From Clostridia bacterium (GTDB lineage Bacteria; Bacillota; Clostridia; TANB77; CAG-465), in NCBI GenBank assembly GCA_017534305.1, contig JAFWCU010000003.1, positions 1 through 64,000 of the forward strand: 64,000 bases of DNA. The letters run 5' to 3'. Positions within the stretch are counted from its first letter, which is position 1. The number at the start of each line of letters is the position of its first letter. The notes below the pieces were generated by a model, which was given only the letters and a program-made list of their open reading frames with translations, was not told where the DNA came from and did no database searches. The position numbers and the translations under genes were made by a program. Positions 45,661 through 54,207 of the stretch are shown one piece after another.

Positions 45661-45693
45661 TATTTTGTAATTAAATTAACGTACTATTTTGTA
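45661..45693. repeat. Direct repeat TATTTTGTA (two copies, 24-bp period)
   Basis: Copies at 45661-45669 and 45685-45693. They lie in the divergent region and may be the binding sites of the ribbon-helix-helix protein. Confidence 0.6.
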
Positions 45694-45753
45694 CACATAA
45701 TGTATACATTTTGCTATATTTGTGCTATATTACTATTATAAGGATGTGAAATT

Positions 45754-45864
45754 ATGAGACAAAAATACAAAACAATTATGATTTTATACATTATACTTTT
45801 CACTTTAATAATAGCAAACTTAATAATGCTTGGAATAAATATACATTTATTTAAACTTTTATAA
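45754..45864 (+). CDS. Possible 36-residue single-pass membrane peptide
   Basis: The frame encodes a basic start (MRQKYKTIM) and one hydrophobic helix (LYIILFTLIIANLIMLGINI). It has AAGGATG upstream and a possible promoter before it. Below the size limit of many gene callers. It is divergent from the ribbon-helix-helix gene, so it could be a small toxin partner (type II-like) or a small membrane regulator, or chance. It ends right at the terminator of the converging gene. Confidence 0.4.
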   Translation: MRQKYKTIMILYIILFTLIIANLIMLGINIHLFKLL

Positions 45865-45867
45865 TAA

Positions 45868-45893
45868 AAAGAGAGGCCTTTAATTAGCCTCTT
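45868..45893 (-). terminator. Terminator of the DUF975 fusion gene
   Basis: AGAGGC pairs with GCCTCT across a nine-base loop (minus strand), followed by CTTTTTATT. It overlaps the stop. Confidence 0.7.
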
Positions 45894-47481
45894 TTAATGT
45901 TTCTTCAATAATTTGGTTATGTGATCCATCATCTGTTATCCCTGCTCCAACATTTGGATTATTATATGAATAAGCAACATCTAACAAAAATATTATTGAT
46001 AATACAACACATAAAGCAACTCTGAATCTAGGTTTCATTTTAGCAAATATAGCTTGCATGTGCGGTGCTACAATATATAGGCATAAACATCCGCCTATTC
46101 CAAAAAATGTTAATCCCTCAAAACATATTCTTCCATTTAAATTCAAGAAGTTTCCTGTATAATCCCACCATCTAAGTCCTTGTGTATACTCTAAATACCA
46201 AGATGTAGAATACTCTATTATTCCACAAAGAATAACTACTATAACAAATGTCAAAACCGGATTATCCATAAATTTTTTAAACTTTTTAGGTAGAAATAAT
46301 AAGAATAATATTAACACCCCACCAACTCCATAAATTGGAAGCCAAGGTCCGTGAAGAACTCCCCTATTTATAAATATTCCATCTTTGTATACATACAATA
46401 ACACTTCCCAAAGCCATCCAATAAAAGCAAACGTAAAAAACAACAGAATAAGTGATGATGTAGTATATTTTTGATAATAGTTAAACATCTCTTCCATTTT
46501 TTTCTTCTCTTTACGAGTAACTCCCGGATAGCATTCTAAATCTTTTTTATTTTCTAATAGATATTTATCGTTTAGTAACTCATATCTTTCACATTTATTA
46601 TCTATATATTTTTCTTTAACAAATGAGTAAAATTCAACAATAGTTGCTGCATAATATGGGTTAAATACAAGCACACCAAGCAAACCATAAGTTGCTATAT
46701 CCATAATCATATAAAGAGTAAATGATAAATCCATTTTAAATAGCTGCCATTTATTACCTCTCATCATATTTTTTGATAGATTTATTGCTTCAAATGGTTT
46801 AACTTTTGGATTTTCTGCCATAATCATTGGTACTAGCCTGTAAGAATAACGTTTTATAATACCACCTATAATAGTTAAATCCCATAGCATTTGAAATAAA
46901 TCTACTAAAAATATTGTTCTTACAGCTCTAAAATAATCTTTAAAATTAGTAAAAGCCATCATTCTCTTAAATGGTGTTTTATAATATAATCTTGACTCCA
47001 TAAAAACACGAGCTTGACATACTTTTAATGGTTTTGAAACAAACACTCTAAAAAATAACTGAAATAGCAATACTAATATTACTAATAGTATTGTCTTATT
47101 TGTATTAACAAATACATCTAAAACACCTTTTACTATACGAAACAAGAATTGCTCTAAATGTGTTACCCCATCAAATATCGTTCTAAACAATCCTGCAGTA
47201 ACAGTTTCTTCTACATAAATATCGTCTACATTATCCGTTTTAAAAATAGTTTTTAATACAGATGAAGTAATATCTAAATTTGAACTATTCAATGAATCAA
47301 CTTCTGTTTCAAGTTTTATACTCTCTGCTATCGAATCATCTCTTAATATATTTTTTATACCATTAAACGTAGTAGCATAACTTCCTGCAAATATCATCAT
47401 AATTAAGCAAACAAAAACTAACGTAAAATAGTTTTTTTCAATTGTTTTTCTTGCTTGTTTTCTAATATCTTTATTTTTCAT
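45880..47481 (-). CDS. DUF975 membrane domain fused to a PF06541-type putative permease
   Basis: The 533-residue protein begins with MKNKDIRKQARKTIEKNYFTLV and an N-terminal half of several helices (DUF975-like; FEAINLSKNMMRGNKWQLF is the amphipathic part). From about 340 a second membrane domain follows with FAFIGWLWEVLLYVYKDG, INRGVLHGPWLPIYGVGG, IEYSTSWYLEY and FLNLNGRICFEG, as in the PF06541 (CmpB-like putative permease) family. Both are of unknown role. It looks like a fusion of two separate genes. It has its own leader. Confidence 0.82.
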   Translation of the reverse strand: MKNKDIRKQARKTIEKNYFTLVFVCLIMMIFAGSYATTFNGIKNILRDDSIAESIKLETEVDSLNSSNLDITSSVLKTIFKTDNVDDIYVEETVTAGLFRTIFDGVTHLEQFLFRIVKGVLDVFVNTNKTILLVILVLLFQLFFRVFVSKPLKVCQARVFMESRLYYKTPFKRMMAFTNFKDYFRAVRTIFLVDLFQMLWDLTIIGGIIKRYSYRLVPMIMAENPKVKPFEAINLSKNMMRGNKWQLFKMDLSFTLYMIMDIATYGLLGVLVFNPYYAATIVEFYSFVKEKYIDNKCERYELLNDKYLLENKKDLECYPGVTRKEKKKMEEMFNYYQKYTTSSLILLFFTFAFIGWLWEVLLYVYKDGIFINRGVLHGPWLPIYGVGGVLILFLLFLPKKFKKFMDNPVLTFVIVVILCGIIEYSTSWYLEYTQGLRWWDYTGNFLNLNGRICFEGLTFFGIGGCLCLYIVAPHMQAIFAKMKPRFRVALCVVLSIIFLLDVAYSYNNPNVGAGITDDGSHNQIIEETLKEAN

Positions 47482-47529
47482 ATATATTCTCCTACAAAAA
47501 TATTAGCATAACACATAAAAAATTACAAT

Positions 47530-47558
47530 AAAGAAAAAAAGAGAGGAAATCCTCTCTA
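47530..47558 (-). terminator. Terminator of the thioredoxin operon
   Basis: GAGAGG and CCTCTC form a stem on the minus strand, followed by TTTTTTTC. Confidence 0.8.
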
Positions 47559-47867
47559 TTTTAGTTCAGACATTAAAGTATCTTTATCTGTAACACCCAC
47601 ATGTTTATGTATTACTTCACCATTTTCAAAAATTAATAATGTAGGTATACTCATTATACCAAATTCTTCAGCAATTTCTGGAGAGTCATCTACATTAACT
47701 TTTCCAACTTTAGCATACTCTGAAACTTCTTCTGCAATTTTTTCAATAGCTGGAGCCATCATCTTGCATGGTCCACACCAATCTGCATAAAAGTCTACTA
47801 ACACTTTTTTATCTGATTTTTTTACTTCTTCATCAAAATTTTGTTCACTTAAAACTATAACACTCAT
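47556..47867 (-). CDS. trxA: Thioredoxin
   Basis: The start at 47867 (MSVIVLSEQNFDEEVKK) lies eight bases from AAAGGAAG; an upstream GTG overlaps it. The 103-residue thioredoxin fold has the active site ADWCGPCKM and the cis-Pro in SIPTLLIFE. It is the last gene of the gpx-ohrR-trxB-trxA operon, where it can supply electrons to the glutathione-peroxidase-like protein, which in bacteria commonly uses thioredoxin. Confidence 0.95.
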   Translation of the reverse strand: MSVIVLSEQNFDEEVKKSDKKVLVDFYADWCGPCKMMAPAIEKIAEEVSEYAKVGKVNVDDSPEIAEEFGIMSIPTLLIFENGEVIHKHVGVTDKDTLMSELK

Positions 47868-47872
47868 ATTCA

Positions 47873-48730
47873 CTACTTCCTTTCGTTTAAATAATTTACT
47901 GCACTTAATCCTGCAACCGCACCCTCATATACAGCTTTACTAACTTGAAGCAATCCACCATTAGAATTACCGCAAGAGAATAACCCGTTAATATTAGTAG
48001 CCATTTTTTCATCTACTTTAATATTATCTTTTTCTAATACTACTCCTAGTTTTTTTGCAAAATCACTACCTGAAGCTTCTCCTAGAGCAATGAATATTCC
48101 ATCAACGTCCATTGTTGTTGAATCTTCAAATACTATTTGTCTAACTTTTTGATCTCCACATATTTTATCAATAGGTTTAGTTATAACTTCAAATTCTGTA
48201 TCCACATTAATATTCTCACCATTAGTAAGAATTTTAACATTACCTGCTATATTTTCTAAATCTTTTGCTTCACTTAAAGCAAATTTACCATTTCCAATTA
48301 CTACAACATTTTTTCCTTTATAGAAAAAACCATCACAAATTGCACAATAGCTTATTCCTTTTCCCTCAAATTCCATTATTCCTTTAATATTTGGTCTAAG
48401 CTTTTTATTTCCAGTTGCAATAATACAAGAAGCTGCTTCATATACATTATCCACAGTTTTAATAGTAAAGCTATCCATATTGTATTCTATATTTAACACT
48501 TCTTCACAAACTACATCTATTCCAAGATTTTGTGCCTGTTTTATTCCTATATTATATAATTCTTTTCCACTAATTCCATTTTCAAAGCCATAATAGTTAT
48601 CTATTTTTTCTGCTTTTTCTAAATTAGATTCACCATTATAAATAACTAATACATTTTTGTTTGCTCTTTTAATATAAAGTGATGCACTAATACCTGCAGG
48701 TCCTGCACCAATTACTATTACATCATACAT
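47873..48730 (-). CDS. trxB: Thioredoxin reductase-like flavoprotein
   Basis: The 285-residue protein has GAGPAGISASLYIKRA (FAD), CAICDGFFYKGK (redox Cys pair C-x2-C), VVIGNGKFALSEAKDLE (NADPH domain) and a C-terminal NGLFSCGNSNGGLLQVSKAVYEGAVAG. It is slightly shorter than the usual about 310 residues. It reduces thioredoxin with NADPH or, as in some clostridia, with ferredoxin. The start overlaps the ohrR stop (TAATG). Confidence 0.88.
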   Translation of the reverse strand: MYDVIVIGAGPAGISASLYIKRANKNVLVIYNGESNLEKAEKIDNYYGFENGISGKELYNIGIKQAQNLGIDVVCEEVLNIEYNMDSFTIKTVDNVYEAASCIIATGNKKLRPNIKGIMEFEGKGISYCAICDGFFYKGKNVVVIGNGKFALSEAKDLENIAGNVKILTNGENINVDTEFEVITKPIDKICGDQKVRQIVFEDSTTMDVDGIFIALGEASGSDFAKKLGVVLEKDNIKVDEKMATNINGLFSCGNSNGGLLQVSKAVYEGAVAGLSAVNYLNERK

Positions 48731-49179
48731 TAGTTATCATCCTCCTCTTTAAAATAATCTAATATTTTATATAAAGTTTTATACAACACTTTAGCTTCAT
48801 ATTCAGATAGTTTTACGCATTTGCTCATTTCTTGAGGAACATCAGAAGCTTTATCTCTTAGCTTCATTCCTTTTGATGTTACCTCTAATATAAGATTTCT
48901 TGCATCATCTTCTGCCTTAGTTCTTGTTATATACCCTTTTTTTTCAAGCTTTAATAATAAAGGAGTTAAAGTTCCTGAATCTAAATATACATATTCACCA
49001 AGTTCTTTAACATTCATCTGTTTTTTATCCCACATAACCATCATTACTATATACTGAGTATACGTTAAATCCAATTTATCTAGTAATGGTTTATATCTTC
49101 TTGTCACCTCTTTAGCACATGCATAAAGTGGAAAACAAATTTGATTTTCTATTTTTAAATTATCATAATTTTTACTCAT
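48730..49179 (-). CDS. ohrR: OhrR-type MarR-family peroxide sensor
   Basis: The 149-residue protein closely follows OhrR: ENQICFPLYACAKEVTRRYKP with the reactive Cys near residue 15, LDLTYTQYIVMMVMW, then the winged helix YLDSGTLTPLLLKLEKKGYITR and the EDDARNL hinge. OhrR represses until the Cys is oxidised by organic hydroperoxide. A perfect 24-bp palindrome overlaps the -10 of this operon (49750-49773), and resembles known OhrR boxes. The gene lies inside the operon it would control. Confidence 0.9.
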   Translation of the reverse strand: MSKNYDNLKIENQICFPLYACAKEVTRRYKPLLDKLDLTYTQYIVMMVMWDKKQMNVKELGEYVYLDSGTLTPLLLKLEKKGYITRTKAEDDARNLILEVTSKGMKLRDKASDVPQEMSKCVKLSEYEAKVLYKTLYKILDYFKEEDDN

Positions 49180-49194
49180 TTTAAATACCTTCTA

Positions 49195-49734
49195 CTATAA
49201 TAACCCTACAATAGCATCTTCTATTTTTAAAGGATCTGTAGTAGGTGCAAATCTAGCTATAACATTTCCTTCTCTATCTACTAAAAATTTAGTAAAGTTC
49301 CATTTGATATCTCCTTCTTTTTTACAAGTTGAGCTTATTTTTTCAATAGCTTTCATTGCCATTTTTCCTTTTAATCCTTCTACTTTTTCATCTACTATTT
49401 GAGATTTTAAAAACTTATATAGTTCAGTTTCATTTTCACCATTAACATCTATTTTCTTAAATTGATCAAAAGATGTTTTATATTTAAATGTACAAAATTC
49501 ATGAATTTCTTCATCGCTTCCTGGTGCTTGATTTCCAAATTGATTACATGGAAAATCTAATATTTCAAGACCTTGTGCATTATACTTTTGATATAATTCT
49601 TCAAGTCCTTTATATTGTGGTGTAAAGCCACATCCAGTAGCTGTATTAACTATTAATAGAACCTTTCCTTTAAAAGAAGACATTTCAACTTCTTCGTCTT
49701 TTCTATTAGTTATTTTAATATCATAAATATTCAT
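49195..49734 (-). CDS. Glutathione-peroxidase-family (thioredoxin-dependent) peroxidase
   Basis: The 179-residue enzyme has NTATGCGFTPQYKGLEELY with the peroxidatic Cys encoded by TGT (not Sec), FPCNQFGNQAPGS and WNFTKFLVDREG. It reduces lipid and organic hydroperoxides. The operon partners thioredoxin and thioredoxin reductase suggest that it is powered by thioredoxin. First gene of the operon, with AAGGAGGA upstream and the OhrR-like palindrome over its promoter. Confidence 0.92.
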   Translation of the reverse strand: MNIYDIKITNRKDEEVEMSSFKGKVLLIVNTATGCGFTPQYKGLEELYQKYNAQGLEILDFPCNQFGNQAPGSDEEIHEFCTFKYKTSFDQFKKIDVNGENETELYKFLKSQIVDEKVEGLKGKMAMKAIEKISSTCKKEGDIKWNFTKFLVDREGNVIARFAPTTDPLKIEDAIVGLL

Positions 49735-49749
49735 ACAACTTCCTCCTTA

Positions 49750-49773
49750 AATTAAATTGTATACAATTTAATT
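49750..49773. promoter_or_regulatory. Perfect 24-bp palindrome, probable OhrR operator
   Basis: Two half-sites of AATTAAATTGTA meet head to head, with TATACA at the centre. The palindrome covers the -10 and start of transcription. Confidence 0.85.
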
Positions 49774-49798
49774 ATACTATATTTTAAGAAATTGTCAA
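49771..49798 (-). promoter_or_regulatory. Promoter of the peroxide-defence operon
   Basis: On the minus strand TTGACA and TATAAT with a 16-bp spacer; the -10 overlaps the palindrome by a few bases. Confidence 0.85.
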
Positions 49799-49804
49799 CA
49801 ATTA

Positions 49805-50299
49805 TTATAATGTTTTTGCATAATAATTAACTAGTATTTCTTCTCCATCTGGATACTTTTCTGTGGCAGATTTAACATATTCATTAAAACCATAATGAAA
49901 ATATATTTGTATGTTTTTTATCTCACAAGGCTCAACACCAAGTGTTACCTTTTTAAATCCTCTTGTTTTTAAATCACTAAGCATATATTCAAACAGCTTA
50001 GTAAAGTAACCTTTTCCTTGATATTCTTCAATTGTTCTAAAAGCATTTAGATATACAGTATCTTCACTAATTAATCCATCGCTATTTTGTACAATATCCT
50101 TATCTAATGATGCTGTTGCCTCACTAATTATTTTACCATCAAGTATTCCATAGTATGCAATAGATTTACCATTTTTAACTCTCTCTATGGCACTCTCTTT
50201 CCATATTTTCCAATTATATTTATTTTGTGAATGTTCTATTTCATAGTTCCACTTTTCTTCCATTTCTTCAAGTGTTGCTATTTTACAAATGTAACTCAT
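49805..50299 (-). CDS. GNAT-family acetyltransferase
   Basis: The start at 50299 (MSYICKIATLEEMEEKW) has AAGGTGGTGA upstream; the longer frame would add a spurious tail. The 164-residue protein has FRTIEEYQGKGYFTKLFEYML (the acetyl-CoA loop with Q-G-x-G-x-F) and LGVEPCEIKNIQIYFHYGF. The substrate is unknown. It is a single-gene unit that shares the spacing upstream with the peroxide operon. Confidence 0.88.
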   Translation of the reverse strand: MSYICKIATLEEMEEKWNYEIEHSQNKYNWKIWKESAIERVKNGKSIAYYGILDGKIISEATASLDKDIVQNSDGLISEDTVYLNAFRTIEEYQGKGYFTKLFEYMLSDLKTRGFKKVTLGVEPCEIKNIQIYFHYGFNEYVKSATEKYPDGEEILVNYYAKTL

Positions 50300-50325
50300 T
50301 ATAATCACCACCTTAATTATACCAT

Positions 50326-50354
50326 AAAAAATAAGTGATACAAACTGTACCACT
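50326..50354 (-). terminator. Probable terminator of the transglutaminase gene
   Basis: AGTGGTACA and TGTATCACT form a stem around GTT (one G-U), followed by TATTTTTTAT on the minus strand. Confidence 0.7.
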
Positions 50355-50368
50355 CACTTTATTTTTCT

Positions 50369-51490
50369 TTATTTATTATAATCTGTTTTACTTACATTAG
50401 GATATATTAGTGAACCTACTTTATATAATTGATGTTGATCAACTTTAGACATATAGTTTGATCCTCTTAAGAAATATGTATGTCTAGTTACACCTGAATA
50501 TCCAACTGGGTCATCCCATGTAGTATCCACATAATACCATGCGTTATTTAAATATACTGCATTCCATGCATGAGTATCACTTACTATCATTTCACATTGT
50601 ATTCCTGCAGCATTACACAAATATTTATATGCTAATGCATATCCTTCACATACTGCCTTTTTCTCTATTAGGCATCCTAGTGCATTATATCTATTTTGAG
50701 CATCACTAACATAATTAGTATTATTTACAATAAAATCATGTAGATATAACAATTTATCATAATCATTCTTTCCACTAACAGCTTTAACAGCATTATTTTT
50801 AATTGTTTCCATTCTTGTTTTATCTGTTTGTATACCAGCAATATCACTTTTAGCATCAGCTGTTAAATATGTTTTCGCACCATATATTGTAACTATTTGA
50901 CCATTTTTATATGTAGAAGCACTTGTTAAACTAATTCTATCTAAATAGAATAATCCTGGTTGATCATAATGAAGTGCATAATACGCATTTTGTACAACAT
51001 CTTTTAATTCTTTATCTGTTTTTCCTTGAGCTACATCATTTAGTTTTTCCCCAAGATTAATAAAAGCACCATTTTTGCTTTCAACATATTCAAGATCATT
51101 CATTATTCCATCATATATTGCTTTTTCATATTGGTCTAATTGATTATAATAGAATCTATTAATTGATTCATCTATTGCTTCTGTTTCATCTTCAATTACC
51201 CACATAGTTTGATCTTCAACAATATCTACAGAATAATCTAGAATCAATTGTGTATCTTCTTCTGTTACTTCTTTATCTGAATCAATATCTATTAATTCAA
51301 TATTTTCTTCAGTTACTTCAATTGCATCCTCTTCTTCTTGAACTACAAGTAAGCTTAAGTATGCATCGTATGCTGTAACCTCTCCGTCACCGTCAAGGTC
51401 TCCTTTTATCTCTGTCGCATAAACATTAGTACTTAGTATAAGAGCAAAGACAAAAGCAATTAATAATTTAAATATATTATTCTTTTTCAT
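50369..51490 (-). CDS. Secreted transglutaminase-like protein with N-terminal dockerin-like repeats
   Basis: A signal peptide (MKKNNIFKLLIAFVFALILSTNVYA) precedes a dockerin-like Ca-binding repeat pair (GDLDGDGEVTAYDAYLSLLVVQ and DIDSDKEVTEEDTQLILDY) at about 28-90. A transglutaminase-like domain follows at about 230-350: KKAVCEGYALAYKYLCN with the Cys, VSDTHAWNAVYL with the His, and WYYVDTTWDDP with the Asp. The enzyme could crosslink or cleave at the cell surface. It directly follows a cohesin-containing gene (10 bp), with which it may assemble. Confidence 0.88.
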   Translation of the reverse strand: MKKNNIFKLLIAFVFALILSTNVYATEIKGDLDGDGEVTAYDAYLSLLVVQEEEDAIEVTEENIELIDIDSDKEVTEEDTQLILDYSVDIVEDQTMWVIEDETEAIDESINRFYYNQLDQYEKAIYDGIMNDLEYVESKNGAFINLGEKLNDVAQGKTDKELKDVVQNAYYALHYDQPGLFYLDRISLTSASTYKNGQIVTIYGAKTYLTADAKSDIAGIQTDKTRMETIKNNAVKAVSGKNDYDKLLYLHDFIVNNTNYVSDAQNRYNALGCLIEKKAVCEGYALAYKYLCNAAGIQCEMIVSDTHAWNAVYLNNAWYYVDTTWDDPVGYSGVTRHTYFLRGSNYMSKVDQHQLYKVGSLIYPNVSKTDYNK

Positions 51491-51500
51491 CTAGCCCTCC

Positions 51501-52700
51501 TTACTTAGTAGTCTTAAATAGTTCAAGTATTAAAGACGCATCATTTGCATCAATAACATTATTACCATCTAAGTCTCCTACTAATATTTGATTATTTGTA
51601 ATATTTCCATTTTTGTATAATTCAAGTATCATAGAAGCATCGTTTGCATCTATAACACCATTATCGTCTACATCACCTAGAATTCCATTATCTGAACGAA
51701 CTGTAACAACACAAGTTCTAATGTTTCCATTTATATCTAAAGTTATAGTGGCTTTACCTGTTCCTACAGCTTTAACTACACCTGTATCTGAAACTACAGC
51801 AACTTCTTCATTTGATGTAGACCATATTATATTTAAACTATCTGTTAAACTTTCAGGAATATATAATGGAGTGATTGTTTCTTCTTCTCCAATTAATATT
51901 GTTTCACTACTCTTGTCTAACTCATAGTTTTCTACTATTTTATCTAAGTCTGTTACTTTTACTACACATTCCTTACTATATTTTCCAAGTTCTGCAGTAA
52001 TAACAGCCTCACCATCTCCTACAGCAGTAACTACGCCTTCATTTACTATAGCTACGTTTGTATTAGATGATCTCCATACCACATTTGTATTATCTGTAGT
52101 ATTAAGTGGTTCATAATTTAGTCTTAGTTCAGTTATTTCATCTTTTAAAAGATCAATAGAAGTTCTATTTAATGAAACTGATGTAATAGGTCTTAAAAAT
52201 GAAATAACACCTTGTTCTACTTCAGTTTTAACATCTTCTCCATCTCTTTCTTTTAAAATTGGCGCACTAAAATTAACGTAGCTTTCATCGTTACTATCAT
52301 CTACTGCTACGAATACTAGTGTTAATATATTTCCTGCTTGTTTCACGTGACTTTCGTCTTGTGGATTAGCAACATATGCAATTTTAATTTTTCCTTCTTT
52401 TTCTATATTGTTAATTGATATCATATAATTTGTTAATAATACTTCTCCAAGTACTATATTATTTTCATTATTAGATATTAGTTTTAACTTTGTTGAATCA
52501 TAATCAATGGTAAAGTTTCCTGCAGCAAAATCAACAGCATTTAACATATCAATTTTAACTGTTACTGTATCTCCAACTTTACAACTTGCACTGTCTACTT
52601 TAAAGTTTGCAATTTGTGCAGCTTCTACTACTGTAAATGGTAATACAGTCAATACTAGCACAATCATTAAAGTAAACGCTAGTATACTCTTTCTAGCCAT
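51501..52700 (-). CDS. Secreted cohesin-Big2-Big2-dockerin protein
   Basis: The start at 52700 (MARKSILAFTLMIVLVLTV) has GGGAGG upstream; the longer frame would begin before the site. A signal peptide is followed by a cohesin-like domain (about 23-155: VDSASCKVGDTVTVKIDM and FTIDYDSTKLKLIS), two bacterial Ig-like (Big2) domains (about 170-255 and 260-335, with WRSSNTNVAIVNEGVVTAVGDG and WSTSNEEVAVVSDTGVVKAVGTG) and a type I dockerin pair (GDVDDNGVIDANDASMILELY and GDLDGNNVIDANDASLILELF). Cohesin and dockerin bind each other, so self-assembly or binding of the transglutaminase partner is likely. Confidence 0.9.
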   Translation of the reverse strand: MARKSILAFTLMIVLVLTVLPFTVVEAAQIANFKVDSASCKVGDTVTVKIDMLNAVDFAAGNFTIDYDSTKLKLISNNENNIVLGEVLLTNYMISINNIEKEGKIKIAYVANPQDESHVKQAGNILTLVFVAVDDSNDESYVNFSAPILKERDGEDVKTEVEQGVISFLRPITSVSLNRTSIDLLKDEITELRLNYEPLNTTDNTNVVWRSSNTNVAIVNEGVVTAVGDGEAVITAELGKYSKECVVKVTDLDKIVENYELDKSSETILIGEEETITPLYIPESLTDSLNIIWSTSNEEVAVVSDTGVVKAVGTGKATITLDINGNIRTCVVTVRSDNGILGDVDDNGVIDANDASMILELYKNGNITNNQILVGDLDGNNVIDANDASLILELFKTTK

Positions 52701-52750
52701 TAAATTTTCCTCCCTTTTTCTTCTTGGCACGCAAGGTGCGCATTGTGCAG

Positions 52751-52779
52751 ATTATACCATAAATTATGTAAATTGGCAA
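52751..52779 (-). promoter_or_regulatory. Promoter of the cohesin-dockerin/transglutaminase operon
   Basis: On the minus strand TTGCCA and TATAAT with a 17-bp spacer; the leader is about 50 bases and has a GCGCACCTTGCGTGCC hairpin-forming part. Confidence 0.75.
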
Positions 52780-52865
52780 CAAAATATTAAAAATCGGTTA
52801 CTTTTTTATGTAGTTTTAATGTTTTAAAATGTATAATTATTTACCATTTTCTACAATTATTAGCA

Positions 52866-52896
52866 TAAAAAAAGCAAGTAACTAATGTTACTTGCT
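52866..52896 (-). terminator. Terminator of tRNA-Arg
   Basis: AGCAAGTAAC pairs with GTTACTTGCT around ATTA, followed by TTTTTTA. Confidence 0.92.
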
Positions 52897-52901
52897 AATT
52901 T

Positions 52902-52978
<77 letters not shown>

Positions 52979-53002
52979 ATCTGTACTGTTTAGTACTCTA
53001 AT

Positions 53003-53031
53003 ATAATAGCACAGCTTGGATTAAAAATCAA
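53003..53031 (-). promoter_or_regulatory. Promoter of tRNA-Arg
   Basis: On the minus strand TTGATT and TATTAT with a 17-bp spacer. Confidence 0.75.
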
Positions 53032-53071
53032 GTGTTTTTTTGTATAATTTATCAAAATCTCTCTATTTTGG

Positions 53072-54196
53072 TTATTTGTTTATCTCATTTGTATCAATAA
53101 CTATAAGTGGAACTTCCATTTCCTCTTGTGTTAATCCTGCATGTCTTGCTTCCATTTTAAAGCCATCATCTTCCCATTCTAATGCTTTATTTGAAATAGC
53201 AAAAGCCATATAATCTCCCACCACTTCATCTATTCTAGCATTTTGTTTTCCTGGTCCAAATAGGCCTTTTTCTAAAATTTCTTCTTTAGTCATAAGGATA
53301 AAATATTTAGAAAAATGTTTATTAAATTCATCCTTGAATGCCTCTTTATACTCTTCTTTTACATAGAAATTAACAGCTCTTGTTTCAATAGAAGTTCTAC
53401 GAACAAGCATATCTACAAGTTTTGGATAATCTGAAAGATATATAGCTTCAGTATTAAGTAGTCCATGGTCTGCACTAACAATTACAAGAGAATCTTCAAG
53501 TTGTTCACATAGCTCACATACTAAGCTATTTATATATCTAACATTTTCCTTAACATATTCATGATCAACACCTAGTGCGTGCATAACAGAATCTGGTTCT
53601 TCAAGATATGTATAAACAAAGTCTTGTACTTTGTTTTTAGCAATATCTTGTACTTTAAGTGACATTTCCTCACAACTATATACAAATTCATTTGTATCTG
53701 AATATTTAGAAATATCATGAGCAGTAACTTCACCATGAGTTACTTCATTTATGATATCAAAAATATGTTTGTATGGCATATATTTTTGTGCTGCATTACA
53801 ATCAGGAACCTTTTCATTACTTCCTTGGAATGTATTTTTAAAAACAGTAATATTTGCATCATACTCTTTAAAATACATATCCCATCCAAGCCAAGCATGC
53901 TCAATTGGTGCAAGACCAGACTCATAAGTAGGTATCGCACATCCTGTTGTACTTGGACATACTGAAGATATTGGTTCAATAAAATGTTCCATTAAAAATG
54001 ATTTTGGTGTTAAGTGTTTCTTTATTGTTGAAACACCCATACCATCAAAAAGCATCAAAACTATATTTCTATATCTTTTCTTTAGTTTCTCATCTAGATA
54101 CTTTTGAGTGACATGCCCTGTATCATATCCGTAGTATTTTAATATTGAAGATATTACACTTAAAATACTATTATCATAATCTGGGTATTTAATCAT
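53072..54196 (-). CDS. Alkaline-phosphatase-superfamily phosphodiesterase/nucleotide pyrophosphatase-like
   Basis: The 374-residue protein has NIVLMLFDGMGVSTIKKHL (metal-binding Asp), PSTTGCAIPTYESG (catalytic Thr of the family), LEEPDSVMHALGVDHE, VSADHGLLN and an EARHAGLTQEE segment. This matches the type I phosphodiesterase/nucleotide pyrophosphatase family. No signal peptide, so it is probably cytosolic. It shares direction with the ABC-F gene about ten bases upstream, in one unit. Confidence 0.88.
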   Translation of the reverse strand: MIKYPDYDNSILSVISSILKYYGYDTGHVTQKYLDEKLKKRYRNIVLMLFDGMGVSTIKKHLTPKSFLMEHFIEPISSVCPSTTGCAIPTYESGLAPIEHAWLGWDMYFKEYDANITVFKNTFQGSNEKVPDCNAAQKYMPYKHIFDIINEVTHGEVTAHDISKYSDTNEFVYSCEEMSLKVQDIAKNKVQDFVYTYLEEPDSVMHALGVDHEYVKENVRYINSLVCELCEQLEDSLVIVSADHGLLNTEAIYLSDYPKLVDMLVRRTSIETRAVNFYVKEEYKEAFKDEFNKHFSKYFILMTKEEILEKGLFGPGKQNARIDEVVGDYMAFAISNKALEWEDDGFKMEARHAGLTQEEMEVPLIVIDTNEINK

Positions 54197-54207
54197 ATAT
54201 ATTCCCC

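Noticed and set aside
49195-49734. Selenocysteine glutathione peroxidase
   Set aside because: The active-site codon is TGT (Cys), not TGA.
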